Position numbers and translations under genes: made by a program. Source: Oryzias latipes (Eukaryota > Chordata > Actinopteri > Beloniformes > Adrianichthyidae). From it: a stretch of 64,000 bases of DNA. The notes below the pieces were generated by a model that had not been told where the DNA came from, ran no database searches, and saw only the letters and a program-made list of their open reading frames with translations. Every line of letters begins with the position of its first letter. The first letter of the stretch is position 1. The DNA is taken from contig NC_019864.2 in NCBI RefSeq assembly GCF_002234675.1, positions 16,013,582-16,077,581 on the forward strand, written 5' to 3'. Shown here piece after piece: positions 22,401 through 54,443 of this stretch.

Positions 22401-24842
22401 TCATGAGTAGGCGCTGTAAGATAAAGTAGAAAAATCTGTTATTGCATCAAACTGTAACTTTATTAAAGCTAAGCTCATGCTCTGAACAAACAGTCTGCCA
22501 TGCAAACACAGGGTTTATATCACCTCACACAGTCTCCTGTAAGATTTCTTTTTTCAATCCGACCCTTCCCTGATTATATCAGAAGAACCTTCTGGAAATA
22601 AAAGCTTGAAAAGGTGACGCTGCTCCGTTAGGTTTACAGTATCACCTGAACGAAAGCCCTCGTATCAATAATTCAGGTAAGTTCGAAAGGACAGCGAGTT
22701 TGATTTCATTCATTGTTTCATTTGGACAAAAGAAGACGTAACTGCTGTCAGGCCCATCAAAACAAACATGAGCTGCTAAGTACACCAACGTGCGCTGTCC
22801 ATCAAAATAAATAAAAGCCCATCTTCTCTGGAGATAAATGACGTGTGATGAATACATTAGATATCAGATCCTGCAGTTTTCCGATCTGTGGTTTAGCCCT
22901 GAATGAGACCAAGTGTTTCTTTTTTAAATCAATCTTTGGGATTTTAACCTTCATTAAAATAATTGAACCCACCTGGCAAATCTGGCTAATGTGCTGACAG
23001 CCAGAACTCCATCTAAGCTATACGCAGCCAGAAGGATGCCGCTGATGATGACATCCGCTCGCATGACATAAGTCTGCCAAACCAGGAAGTAAACCGTCAA
23101 CAGGATAGTCGCAGCCGTCACAATGATGTTAGCCAGAATGTAGCCCCCACTCTCAGTCAGGTTACCCTTCACACCTGTAGAGAACACGACAACATTTTCG
23201 GGTCAAAGTGTCAAAAAACAAAGAAACATTATCATAAAATAAGTTAAAGAGAGAAATCAGCAGACGTTTCTTTCTTTGTATACTGTTGTAAATAATTCCT
23301 GACTTAAACATCAACCTGTTCCACAAAGTTGGAAAAGTAGACAAAAAACAATATTTTTAAAAACTGCAGATTGATCTTTCCTTATAAGCAGCTTATGCTT
23401 TTTTTATAACAATAACCTGCATTCGTTGTTGCTTTTTCATTGGTTTGTTTAAGTTTCATTTAGATTTTATGCTAATTATATTTTCCTGATCTTGTTAAAA
23501 CATATTTCACTTATTATTTTATTTTAAAAGTGAATAGCTGATGAAAATCAGATCATTTAGATTCAAAACAGATAACTGCAAAGGATTTGCACTCTAGTGT
23601 GAAACATGTCCGATCATTGTCATATAAATAATTTTAAATGCATAAAAGCAATTGCAACAAAAAAAAAACTCAGAAAAGAATCTTTTTGCAGCCTCTACAC
23701 ACCTTTCTTAACATCACTGCAAACTCTTTAATCTCAAGATGGACTCAAAACTGGATAAAAAAAATTAAGGGACTAAAAAAACTGTCCTGACGTGTAAAAG
23801 ATAAGGAGGTATTGTAAGATCTGTGTCTGCAACCATCTTAGGCAAAGCTTTTTTTCGTATTTTTTAAGCTCTATTTCATTTGGGCTGTAAGAAAAATCTG
23901 TTTATGATACACATTTATCACATCTATAGACTGACTCTACTAAAGTCAGTTAAAAAAAACATATTATAGTCACGTTTTGGTCATTTTGTTAATAATTGTT
24001 CCAGTATTGCTTAGTTAAAATGTGTCAACGTTTTAATACCCAAGCTAATCTGGTTTTGGATAAGAAATTTGAAAACTACTAACTCTTTGGGTTTTTTATT
24101 TTTGTTAATTTAAATAAAAATCTAAAAGCTAAAGCTTTAGTCAAAGCCCTTTGACTTTTCCTCATAAGTGAATGTGAATGGAAAGTAAACATTTAACAAC
24201 CCTTTTTAATCCTAAAGTCTGAGTTTAGATTACAGCATTAACATTCATTGTAGTCTACGATTTGGACCCCAACATATCTCCATATATCTCTGTAGTGCTT
24301 CTGCCCTGAAAGTATCCAGGAGGAAGGTTTGTCTCACCACAGAGGAGGTGGAGAACCTCCAGGGCAGCCAGCAGGAACAGCAGTGCAACATCATAAACCA
24401 GAGCATCCGGGGGATAGGACAACACCACACCTGCGGGCAGCAAACGCACCATCCAGGGATTATTGTGAACGCGGCATGCCACATCCGAAGAGGGTTGTGT
24501 CGTCACTCACTCTTTTTGACGAGCAAACCGAGAGTGAACAGAAAATAAACGATGAAATAGATGCTGGTGAGGCGGAGCAGCAGCTGCAGAGGAACGGAAG
24601 ACAGCTGGAAACAGAGTTAAGTGTCATTCTGAGCCTCGCGGAGGGACACTGACAGCTCATTTTATTTTGAAAGGATACTACACCCGCGTGCACAGACCGC
24701 CCTACAAGACACACATCATTAACGAAACAAGAAAAAACACCGAACACTTTAAAATTACGCGTTTTTAAGACTTTTAGCATAAAAGTGTGGTCTATATCCA
24801 TAGCAACGCGTCCATTCACCTACCTGTTCCAACAATCGCCAT
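22401..24842 (-). CDS. tmem80: Transmembrane protein 80, complete (146 aa)
   Basis: TMEM80 belongs to the TMEM17/TMEM216/TMEM80 family of small four-helix membrane proteins, whose better studied members work at the ciliary transition zone. Six coding exons on the minus strand: 24824-24842, 24682-24701, 24511-24604, 24338-24430, 22973-23174 and 22401-22413, 441 nt in all. The third starts LSSVPLQLLLRLTSIYF and the fifth holds VKGNLTESGGY; both match the human protein (LSSVPLQ, GNLTE). Hydrophobic stretches agree with four membrane helices. The second exon is only 20 nt. I inferred it because it is the one piece found that restores frame between the start exon and LSSVPLQ, and it gives a leader (MAIVGTGRSVHAG) like the human one, but its donor (GTAGTA) is modest. 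The last exon adds only four codons ending in AYS. The neighbour is eps8l2, as in human. Confidence 0.88.
24794..24807 (+). promoter_or_regulatory. Near-consensus RFX X-box in tmem80 intron 1
   Basis: ATATCCATAGCAAC fits the X-box consensus RYYNYYATRRNRAC at every defined position except one. It lies 35-48 bp downstream of the tmem80 start codon in transcript direction, within the usual distance for RFX control of ciliary genes. This is a motif match only. Confidence 0.4.
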
Positions 24843-27800
24843 TTTGTCTTCCTCTCCGACTACCAGAATGGAAACGCCGCCCCCTGCTGGCTGGAAGACG
24901 ATTTTACGACCACCACTTAATGGATTTTTTTTCTTTTAATGATAAATATTTACTTTTATATGTCAAAAACTGCATTTTTTATTATTGTAAAACCATAATG
25001 ATATCCATTTCAAAATCTTTACTTGTATCTATTAAGCACAAATAAATTATTTTGTTTCTTTTTGAAGTGTGCCCTTGGCAGTCGACCTGGATGGTGTGTT
25101 GTTTTCATCAGAAGCAAATGTCAAGAGGCATAGATAAATACATATTTAATAATTATCAGAATTCCACAACAAAATGAAGTTATGACCTGTTAAATCAGCC
25201 TTAAATGGTGCTTGCTTAAGCTGTTGAAGCAAGAAAAGAAGAAGAGAAGAAAATGATTCAAATTCAGTTAAAACAAACTACAGTCAGATAAAACAAGAAA
25301 GATCTTGCAGAAATTATAACGGTTTGATTACAGCAGCAAAATTAAACATCCTTAAATCTAATAATATAATTAAACTACATAAACAAAAAAATTTGACACC
25401 CTGTGTCCTAGAAAAAGGCGTTACTGTAAAGACTGAAAGATGAAGTCCAACTTGCCATTTTGCATGAAGAAAAAAGATAAGTGCCAAAAAATGTAGCAGC
25501 CTATCAAACTATCATCATTCATTGATTCATTCATCTTATTTATTAATGTTTAATCATTTGATTTCTCAATTCATTCTGTCTTCAGCAGCAAGAACCTTCC
25601 CAACAGGAAAAGCATGTCCAATTTTAAAATAAAAGAGCAATTTTCCATTAAATATCACGGCAAGTAAAATAAAGTTAAAGATTATCTTAATTCACAATCT
25701 GTTTAAATACACGAAGAACTTTTAAAACAATCAGAAGTACATTTTCTTGCCCTGAACTACATTTGATTTTAAAAATATCTTCACATGAAATCAGCAAAAA
25801 CACATCTTGCAGACTGTCAGCAAAGTAACGTTTGATCTGACTTTTACTGACTGAAGAATCTAAACACCCCATTAATAGTCAACCAAATGATTCTATTGTC
25901 CTTTTTGTGAAAACGTGTCAGTCAAATAAAATAAATTCACACAAATTTTGCGTGTGTAAATTGTGTTTTATATTTGTACATTTTTGATACTTGAGTGTAC
26001 ATGCCAATGGACTATTGCACGATTCGCTCAAAATGTTTTGTATAAGTTACAAATCAAGAATCATGCTCACACAAATCCAGTCAGTCTGTTTTCTCTCCAT
26101 GAAATTCACAACACAAATTCTGCAAAGTGAATCGAGGTGTTGCAGTGAAACAGAAAAAAAAAATGCTGACTAAAATTCAGCAGCAGACAGAAAACAGACA
26201 GAAAACAGAATTGCTTATGAACTTCAATGGAATGCAATATCCACCACGATGCCATGGAGAAGAATGTTGTTAAACCTTCTTCAAGTTCCTGCTTTCAAAG
26301 TTAGATCTTCAAACTAATAAGCCACAAGTGACATGCTTTTTTTGACATGTCACTGCATGTTTATTTCCTTAATTTATAATAAAAGATTGTGTTTTGTGTT
26401 TGACACAAACATCTGAAATCTGCCTGGTCTAAATGTTTGTATTAAACTTCAGCTTTATCTGCATCTAAAAAAACTTTAATGGTTTCTTCATGAGACATAC
26501 TTCACATAATTTACATAGTTTACATGCACACCCCATGTACTATTAGAATTCAAGCCCCACACAGTTGAGATAAGAGAAACAAACGTGAAAATAAACTGCT
26601 TAAACATAGCCAGCTGTTTCATTGTCCCTGTAGCCTCTATCTGTTTCTCTTTCTTGCTTGTCCTCTGAAACAATCTGTATAGTGTGGCCAGAAGAACGGA
26701 GGCGTTGTTTGGGTAAAACGGAGGACAAGCAGAGGGGTGGATGGGTGGAGAGCGAGATGCTCCAGCTGTGGGTGAACAAGACAACACAACAGCATCTCAC
26801 ATGTGGGCGAAGGGGAGGTGGGCGTCCAGGCTGTGGGGGCTGCACACAGTGGCATTGTTATAGGAGGAGGGGGAGGGTTTGGGGGTGGCTGATAAGGTTG
26901 AGAGAAATGGATCATTCCCGAATCCTCCCGTTGGGAAGCCTTGACACAAAACACCCTTGTTGCTGTACGGTTGTTAAGATCAAGGAACTCATAAAAGTCC
27001 CCATAAAGAGTGCTAATTAAAACCACTGATTGGCAGGAGTTTACCTGCATGAATGTTTTGTCCAATGTCTGCCACTAGATCAATGAGAAGAGTAGAGGTG
27101 AGTGAGTTTAAAAAAAAAAAAAACTACCTGTCGTGGAAGGCAAGAATGCTTCTGTGAAAAAAAAAATATTAAGCTACCTTAACTTGTTCTTTTATTGCAT
27201 TTATTTCAAACTTCTGCCAAGAATTAACCTTTACCCTCTGGCATAACTCCCTCAGGGAAATTTAAGTATGACAAAAAAGTAAAAACAACAGTGCGTAAAT
27301 TTAAATATAAAAAAATAAATAAATAAAGAGCTAAACTAAATGATAACACATTTTGGCATGAGGACTATACTGTTTCAAGTGAATACAATATTGTCCAAAC
27401 CAGCAGGGCCTTTTTGTGAAAAGCTGTCAAACCTAAAACCAATGTTTTGCCAGCTGCAAGGCAATCCCAGATCATCACACTACCACCACCATGTTTAAGT
27501 GATGCTCTGTTTATGGAGCATTCAGGTGGAATTTCTCCAGATGTAATGCTACACACACCTGTTATTTCATCAGTCCTTTTACCTCGGATGGGTGGGGTGA
27601 GGGGGATTAAAATACTTCCTGGGGGGGGGAAAGTTCCTTTTCCTTGTTCCAGTGTTTCATATTTATATCTGTTGATTTAAAGCCAACAAACGGTGAAGTT
27701 CCGGGATGTTGCTGAAGTTCTTTTATGATATCCTTACCATCTTGTTCTTGGAGCAATGCTGATGGGATTTTGCAGACTTGACATTGGTGGATTATCACAA

Positions 27801-28240
27801 GATAAATCAAAAACAATTAGATGCCTCACATCTTGAAACAGTAAAGGACAACAATAAACCTGATAGAAAATCTTTGTTAATTTATATCTATTTGTTTTAA
27901 CTTGTTTAATAATTTAATTTTTACAACCTCCTTTTTGTCTTTAAGTCTTCTGTAGCATTTCTGTTTCTTTTGAGTCCAAATTTAAAATAACGTTTTTTGC
28001 TCATGTTTTCATGTTCATATAAAATAACTGTGAGATATCTAATTTCATTTAAAGATCCAGCATTGCCAAAATAATAAGAAAAATACATGAAAAATTACTT
28101 TTTAAATAAAACATTCAAAAAAATAAATAAAAGCTTCCCAGTTTTAGACAGGATACGCGATGATTAGCATAGTAATAAAATGTAAATCCTAATTACATGT
28201 CGTCAGTATAAGTGCGTTGGGCACCTTTATAATATATTTC
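24843..28240. other. Divergent intergenic region between tmem80 and myrf
   Basis: About 3.4 kb between the two start regions. It contains a Tc1-like remnant (27365-27556). A GC-richer patch near 26690-26890 has G-rich repeats such as GGGGAGGTGGGCG. No exon or RNA gene was recognised. The patch could be regulatory for either gene, but nothing in it proves this. Confidence 0.4.
27365..27556 (-). mobile_element. Tc1/mariner-like transposase fragment
   Basis: The minus-strand frame contains SLKHGGGSVMIWDCLAAG, a signature of Tc1-type transposases around the second catalytic region. The rest is degenerate. No terminal repeats were located. Confidence 0.65.
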
Positions 28241-28887
28241 CCTAACTCTTTTTTTTTTTTTTTACAGCTTTTTATCCGGGGATGTGTCTGGGGATGTTGT
28301 GGATCAGCGCAGCCGCCTGGCGCACATCCCTCACCTGCCTCAGCTGCTCTCCTCCGACTCACATCCTGCCTGTCTGTCTGTCTGGGAGGGAGAGGCAGAG
28401 AGAGAGAATCGACTCAACAGACTCCCGGAATCCACATTATGCGCGATTTACGCACACGCTTCTCTACTTTTACGCGTCGATTTTTTTTTTTTCGTTTTTG
28501 GGGAAAACCTATTTTACTTTCAAGATACGTTTTGCGAAAAGAAAACTACAGATGGAGTGAGTTTAAAGTTGCGCTTTAATTTTTCAAAAAACTTTGTTAA
28601 TATGGAAAGTTTCACGGTATCGAAAAAGTAGCAGTTAAATTATTTTCTTTTTCCTAGTTCGTGTAACTTCAGTACAATTTTACAGAGACTTGAGCACAAA
28701 ACATAAGGACTTGTTGAAGAAGAGAGGAAGAAAAGGACATCTTTGGATTGAAAAGAAGGAAAGACAAGAAAAATCGATACAATCTGGATTAATAGATGTA
28801 CATGTGAACGTTTCCCCCATCCGAATTGATTTCGTTCGGACAAGGGGAGACTTTCATGGATGGAGGTTTTATGTGGGACCCGCTAGG
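28241..28887 (+). promoter_or_regulatory. myrf: Upstream region and 5' leader of myrf
   Basis: A long T run followed by a possible acceptor at 28266 and another possible acceptor (TTTTACAG at 28684) make the exact 5' end uncertain. The frame of the myrf start stays open upstream to about 28690 but contains no ATG. Two short out-of-frame upstream ORFs occur at 28856-28900 and 28860-28886. The annotated start at 28888 has a good context (A at -3, G at +4), and the protein from there aligns with the human N terminus. Confidence 0.5.

Positions 28888-28900
<13 letters not shown>
28856..28900 (+). other. Upstream ORF overlapping the myrf start codon
   Basis: An ATG at 28856 opens a 14-codon frame that stops at 28900, beyond the myrf ATG at 28888. 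A second uORF at 28860-28886 stops 1 nt before it. The first has T at -3 but G at +4; the second has C at -3. If both are in the transcript they could limit initiation at myrf. Confidence 0.5.
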
Positions 28901-47262
<18,362 letters not shown>

Positions 47263-49165
47263 GGAGGAGGACCACTGCCTTCATTCTGCTCCCTTACATC
47301 TCTCCTATAAATTTCCATTTGTATGTTGTGATGTTATTGAACTTATCCACTGTAATACTCTCCATATGTTTACTTTTCCCTGTGACAACTGGAGGTTAAA
47401 TTCTGAAGATATTTCAGACGACCCTGCTTAATTGTAAAAACAAAACCCATATGTACATAATTGACCTTATTACTGATCATTGTGTCTTCCAGTCTTATCT
47501 TTAGCCATAATTACCTTTTCAGCAGCTTTAAATGCCATTATTATGATGAGGTGTGTGTGCATTGAAACCAGCATCTACAAAAACATATTTCAGTAATTTT
47601 AAACACTGAAGGGGACATCATTGAATTCTCCTAAACGCCTCGCAGTATAAACATACCTCAGTAGTGCACACTGGCAAGTTCCCTTTGAGGCTTTGTGTCC
47701 ACTGTTTGCATGTTCTGCATTTGATGTAATTGGCTGTCAAACTAATTGCAGACTCATATGTGATGCTCATGAATCAAAGTTGCATGCTGTAAATTTAAAA
47801 CCCACCCGTCAAGTAATATTTGGAAAAACCCCTGGAGGACTGTTTGTTCAAAATAATTCAGCAAACACATGGCATTATGATGTAGATGCAGCTCTCATTA
47901 TCTTACAGTGAAAATACAATAAAGTCCAACACTGACAATATTTCACAAAACACTGGAATAGCTTACACTGTATTTCCTTAACTAGGCAATGCTGGTACAG
48001 CAATAAATGACAAAAATCAATTGAGGTGCATTCCCAATCCTTTCTCTAAACTAATACATCACAGCTTGATTTGCTTTTTTATTTCTGGATCATAGAGCAA
48101 AAAGAAACTGATTTGCTCAGAAAGGCAGTGATCATTATGAAAAAATTCACACCAGATATATTGTGTTTTCAAATGTTTCTATTCAACTAAGACTATGCAA
48201 TGACAGCTTGTTTGATAGAGCTGATATATGTAATGTTTGCTTTCTAAATGGCCTTTTTCTATTTCAAAGAATTAGTTTTTAAAACAGACAGCATGCTTTA
48301 TTTGCTAATAAATCTGTATGGTTCTGTAGTCCAAAATCCAAACAACACTGTAACTTCAATGTAACGTCAACTATTAATAGGAAAAACAGCCATTAGACAA
48401 AGATCTCAGATTTTATGATGTGATAACTGTGTACAATATTTTCACAATACATTTGTTGGTCATTTGTACAATATTAGCTAATTTATAATGCACCAGCTGT
48501 CATATTGAAACCACTGTAGCACTTTTTTGCACTGAATATATGAACTGCTCTTTTCCCCCTGTCTCCAGAGTGTCAGACTGGTTTCAGGTAGACCAACTGC
48601 ATTTTGTGTAACTGTACTGCTTTATTTCACTATTACCATTTATTCTTTCTGTTTGATGGTTTTGTTGTTTTGTCTTCAGTATGTTTTTAATGCATCAGTA
48701 ATATATTAACTATTATCTTTTTAAAAGCTGAGCAGTTATTGGTAAACTTGGGCACACGTAAATACCCATCTGTAATTTTAGCACTATGAGAAAATAAACA
48801 ATGCTTAAATTTACTGTCTGGATTAATATGACTTCCCAATGGCATTATGGTTTTAAAAAATGCTGTAAAACTGTAATTGCATGCAGTAAATAAATTGGTT
48901 ACTGGATGGTTTAGATGTGCTTTACTATAGTGTAGTTTTGAGAAAGTGTTCCTACAGTCCACTGGATGGCAGTCGAGAGTTTTTCCAAGATCTTTTTCAG
49001 TTCTTAACCCTGACACATCTTATCAGGCAACAAACAAGTAAAGAGCTGACCTAAAATCTATACTACGTTTCATATAGAGTGTGTTTTTGACCTAATATAA
49101 ATTATTTTTTATTTTTTTTAAACCTGCATGAAATTTAATATGAATAAAGTATGGGTACAGATTGA
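47263..49165 (+). other. myrf 3' UTR and spacer to tmem258
   Basis: AT-rich and free of recognisable exons. AATAAA signals occur at 47918-47923 and 48002-48007, with further ones near 48307, 48792 and 49142, so alternative 3' ends are possible. The exact end cannot be set from sequence alone. Confidence 0.45.
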
Positions 49166-49230
49166 AAGATTAATGGAAATGAACCCCTGTATGCCTGACA
49201 GGCAAGACTAAGGGCATTCATACCACCTAC

Positions 49231-49238
49231 TGACGTCA
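49231..49238 (+). promoter_or_regulatory. Perfect CRE/ATF site upstream of tmem258
   Basis: TGACGTCA lies 86-93 bp upstream of the tmem258 start codon. AGGAAG (ETS-like) follows at about 49251 and TACGTGG at about 49267, the latter resembling part of an unfolded-protein response element. No TATA box is visible. This is a motif match in the expected promoter position. Confidence 0.5.
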
Positions 49239-49323
49239 GAAGAAAAATCCAGGAAGCAATAGTCCGTACGTGGCCTTTTCACCATAGTCGACATCTGCAA
49301 GAGGTTCGCTTCATTCAAAAGAA

Positions 49324-51370
<2,047 letters not shown>

Positions 51371-52425
51371 AGGTAAGTTCCAACTGCTGTTGTGGGGGTA
51401 CGGGGGTGTAACAAATTAAAAAAAGAAATACATTAAGTGTTTTTCCCTTCAAATTTGTATTTTTCAGATAACTGGCTTCAAGGAAAACATTCCAGCAGAA
51501 TAAAGGACTTCACTCATGTTTTTCAGGATTCTGGATTTAGTTGGAGGGCACTGACAGGTTTTTTTGGATCATATGGACTCAAGTAAAGGCAGATTTGTAC
51601 AACTTTCTGAGTCTCTTTTTTTTTGTTTGTTCATTTTTCCATGTTAAAAGGAGGTCTGTCTGGAAATGAGTTAATTTTCCACTCTGATGGCTATTTGTGG
51701 TGTTTTTCACTAGTGGTGCGTAAAGCCTAAATCCCTGATTAATCTTTTGGGTTAAAAATAGAGCACCTCTTTTAACCTAGTCGCCTGGATAATACTTAGT
51801 ACCCTGAAGATGGATTACTGCAGAGTTACAGACGGATTAATAAAAACGGCGTGAAGACTGTTCAAAGATCCCGACTCAAAATCCACACGGCTAGATAAAG
51901 TCCGCGTCGTACGAATACATTCACTTTGTAAACATAGTAAAAGTGCAATAAAAGGTAAAAATGTCTTTTATTGTGAGAAACAACAAAACTACCTCAATGA
52001 GTTTTTCTACAATGAGATCACAATTGCAAAAACAAAACAGACAAAACCTTTGTATTAAAGTTATTTTCTAAACTTGTAATATTCCTTTCATTCGTATAAA
52101 GGGTTTAATCCAAAGTGTTTTGCAAGGCCACATAGATTAACCGACTCAATCCCGATTAATGCAATACTACATGTGCCACCCTTGGCTTACCTGCCAGCAT
52201 AAACCTTTTTAACTGCCTGTGTGCCAGTTTGAAGGAGCAAACATGCACGGCTTCCTGTCGGCCTCGCTTGAAGAATTCAGTCACTTTCATGTCCTTTCCA
52301 GCGCTTTGCAATGTGAGAAATGAGCGTTTTGTTCATAAAGTGAGATGGTCTGCCCCATCTTGCACTGCATGTGTAGGTGTTCCGCCTCAACATTTTCTTT
52401 TGCTTTCTCTCAAAACTCCGGGTTT
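51371..52425. other. Convergent 3' UTR region of tmem258 and tmem138
   Basis: The tmem258 3' UTR may be spliced (donor GTAAGT at 51373, acceptor TTTTTCAG before 51469). AATAAA signals occur on the plus strand at 51500, 51839 and 51947, and on the minus strand at 51967-51972. No other gene was recognised. Confidence 0.5.
51947..51972. terminator. Pair of convergent polyadenylation signals
   Basis: AATAAA on the plus strand at 51947-51952 faces AATAAA on the minus strand (TTTATT at 51967-51972) with 14 bp between. They fit the ends of tmem258 and tmem138, which are transcribed toward each other. Whether both are used is not known. Confidence 0.4.
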
Positions 52426-53571
52426 TCATTGGCGAGCTCTGGCGAAAGCGTCCCGCAGCCACAGAGAGTCCTCGTACAGCCTTGGATCTCCCATGTACTC
52501 CGCTGTGCGTTTGTATAAGTAATAATACAACACAGCCGCTGTTAAAAGACACAAGACGTTAGCGCAGAGCTGGTGTGGATGTCACTTATTTTGGAGGATG
52601 TAAATGAAAGCACCTGTTCTCTGGAAGACGAACAGAGACTGAAGACCATCTGTCCAAACAAACCGATTTGACCCAAGCCATCTGAGGTTCTACGAAAAAA
52701 AAAATTAAAAAAAAAAAAGCATTTAACAAACTTGAGTGAACATGCTGCCAAAAAAAGAATGCATTTTTCGTTGTACGTTAAGGCAGGAGAGCATACCAAA
52801 ACCCAGCAGTGAAAGCAGATGCTGAGGGTTAAGTAGAGAGCCGAAGACAGCAGCAGAGCTCTGAACCTCTCCAGCAGCAGAGAGACGAGGCCCACCTGGA
52901 ACACGTAGGTGTTGAACATCATCAGCAGGATGATGATCATGTTAAACAAGATGGAAATGTCCTGGATGCTGCAAACACATCATTTCGGTTACTTTAGAAG
53001 GTTCTGCATCAAACTGGCATGCATACAAATAATTGATTAAGCTAAAACAACCATTTCTTTTTAAAAATTGGTTTTTAGGCCATATTTTAATACAATTGCA
53101 GGACTAAGAAAAAGAAAATCCTAATGGGGAAAAAAACAAAATTGATAAAAATATTGAATAGTACATAAGTGTCTACATAAATAATGTATATATTTGAGTG
53201 ATTTGAAAAAATTTATGTTGATTGTATTTTACAGCTTTTGTTTGACCCTTTTCTACAATTATCTTGTAAATTATGCAATTAAAAAAAATCTCAATTTCTT
53301 TCATACATCTATTATTCCAAATCTGAAACCTTTTGTTTCCCGATGCCGAAGCTGATGTGTCATCAGCAAATCTATAACAAACGACCAGCTAAGAGGAGCT
53401 ATAGCCTAGTTACGTCTATTGATCTTGTTGATCTTTAACTTACATGAAAAGCACGAGTTGGATGACAGGCGCCCCCCTCAGAAGTTCACTGAAGGCGTTA
53501 ACAAAAAGGTCATATGCCAGCAGAGACAACTGGATCAGCAACAGCAAGGAGTAGTTTCCAGTTTGGAGCAT
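52426..53571 (-). CDS. tmem138: Transmembrane protein 138, complete (162 aa)
   Basis: TMEM138 is a multi-pass membrane protein needed for cilium formation; human mutations cause Joubert syndrome. Four coding exons on the minus strand: 53444-53571, 52797-52968, 52614-52689 and 52426-52538, 489 nt, the same protein length as human. It starts [20 protein letters not shown]. Further matches are [43 protein letters not shown] and [13 protein letters not shown]. Four hydrophobic segments are evident. The third exon acceptor is taken as TCGTAG so that NLRW joins in frame with WVL; the next AG downstream would shift the frame. It lies tail-to-tail with tmem258 and head-to-head with cracr2b; TMEM216, its neighbour in tetrapods, is not in this window. 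Confidence 0.96.
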
Positions 53572-53696
53572 CTTTAAAGAAAGATCCTTGTTTTTCCTAT
53601 TTGAATGTCTGCTATTCGGTCACAGATCTCTCACATACTTAAGCACAAAAGATCCAGAAGCCTTGGGGACATTCCCAAAACATAAAGTTCTGGTAG

Positions 53697-53930
53697 CTAT
53701 GTGCTACTCAGTCCTGGTTCTTCTGCGGTTAAAAGCATGATGTTGGTTATCCAGCATGGAAAATGTCTGTGGAGACTCCAGCAGCACCAGCAATCCTGAT
53801 GGAAGGTGTTGGAGCATGTTAAACGCTGCAGTTTCTCATCCTTGGTATGGAAAATGCCTTCCGCTGCGCCGAAGAGGAACAAGCAGAGAAACAACAGGAA
53901 CCAAGTTATTAAATGAGGCAAAGCGTTCAT
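53697..53930 (-). CDS. Possible short secreted cysteine-rich peptide, unconfirmed
   Basis: A 77-codon frame from the ATG at 53930 (or 83 codons from 53948) starts MNALPHLITWFLLFLCLFLF, then GAAEG. This looks like a signal peptide with a small-residue cleavage region. The remainder has six cysteines, several close together (DCWCCW, FPCW). I recognise no family. It lies about 125 bp upstream of the tmem138 start on the same strand, so it may simply be tmem138 promoter or 5' UTR sequence. No splice or promoter evidence supports it. Confidence 0.2.
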   Translation of the reverse strand: MNALPHLITWFLLFLCLFLFGAAEGIFHTKDEKLQRLTCSNTFHQDCWCCWSLHRHFPCWITNIMLLTAEEPGLSST

Positions 53931-54429
53931 CTTTCTCATGCATAACAAGAGAGCTGATGTAACCCTGTGTCGGACAGCTAAATTAGAGGTAAAGCCATCA
54001 ACGCACTGTTACACAGGCAGGTGCGTAAAGGTCAAAGCTTGGATTATAGATTTGTCCCCACCTAAATTTACGCGGGCACTACAATCTCTTGTTTTGTGGT
54101 CTGTTGTGACCCTCGCTTTCCCCTTTGTCTCAAAGGAAAGTGCGTTACCGTGATTTTAATCCGGCTAATCTGTGGGACGGATGACAAAGGAAGACAAAGT
54201 GGCTTGTTTGTTAACACAAGAGAGAAATAGCTTGATTAACACGCGCCACACATCTTTTGTTCTCATCTCATCTGCGTTATATTAGCAAGAACGATTTAGC
54301 ATGATTAACCTGGAGGGAAATGTTACGATAAAAGTCTCCCCAACCCACGAACACACATTCAATTTAACCCAAACTTACTTTTATTGTCGAAAACTACCGT
54401 CGGTTTTCAGCAGCAACATGCATTTCCGT

Positions 54430-54443
54430 AATTCCATGGTAAC
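54430..54443 (+). promoter_or_regulatory. RFX X-box-like site between tmem138 and cracr2b
   Basis: AATTCCATGGTAAC fits RYYNYYATRRNRAC except at one position and contains the strong core CCATGGTAAC. It lies about 0.86 kb upstream of the tmem138 start codon and about 0.2 kb upstream of the probable cracr2b first exon. tmem138 is a ciliary gene, which makes the site plausible. Binding is not shown. Confidence 0.4.

Noticed and set aside
26637-27065. 142-codon proline-containing frame on the minus strand and a 120-codon frame opposite
   Set aside because: Low-complexity translation of a G-rich patch between tmem80 and myrf, open on both strands, with no recognised domain.
53571-53930. Melanin-concentrating-hormone-like peptide from the ...FPCW motif
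   Set aside because: Only the Pro-Cys-Trp ending is shared; the ring sequence and cleavage sites do not fit.
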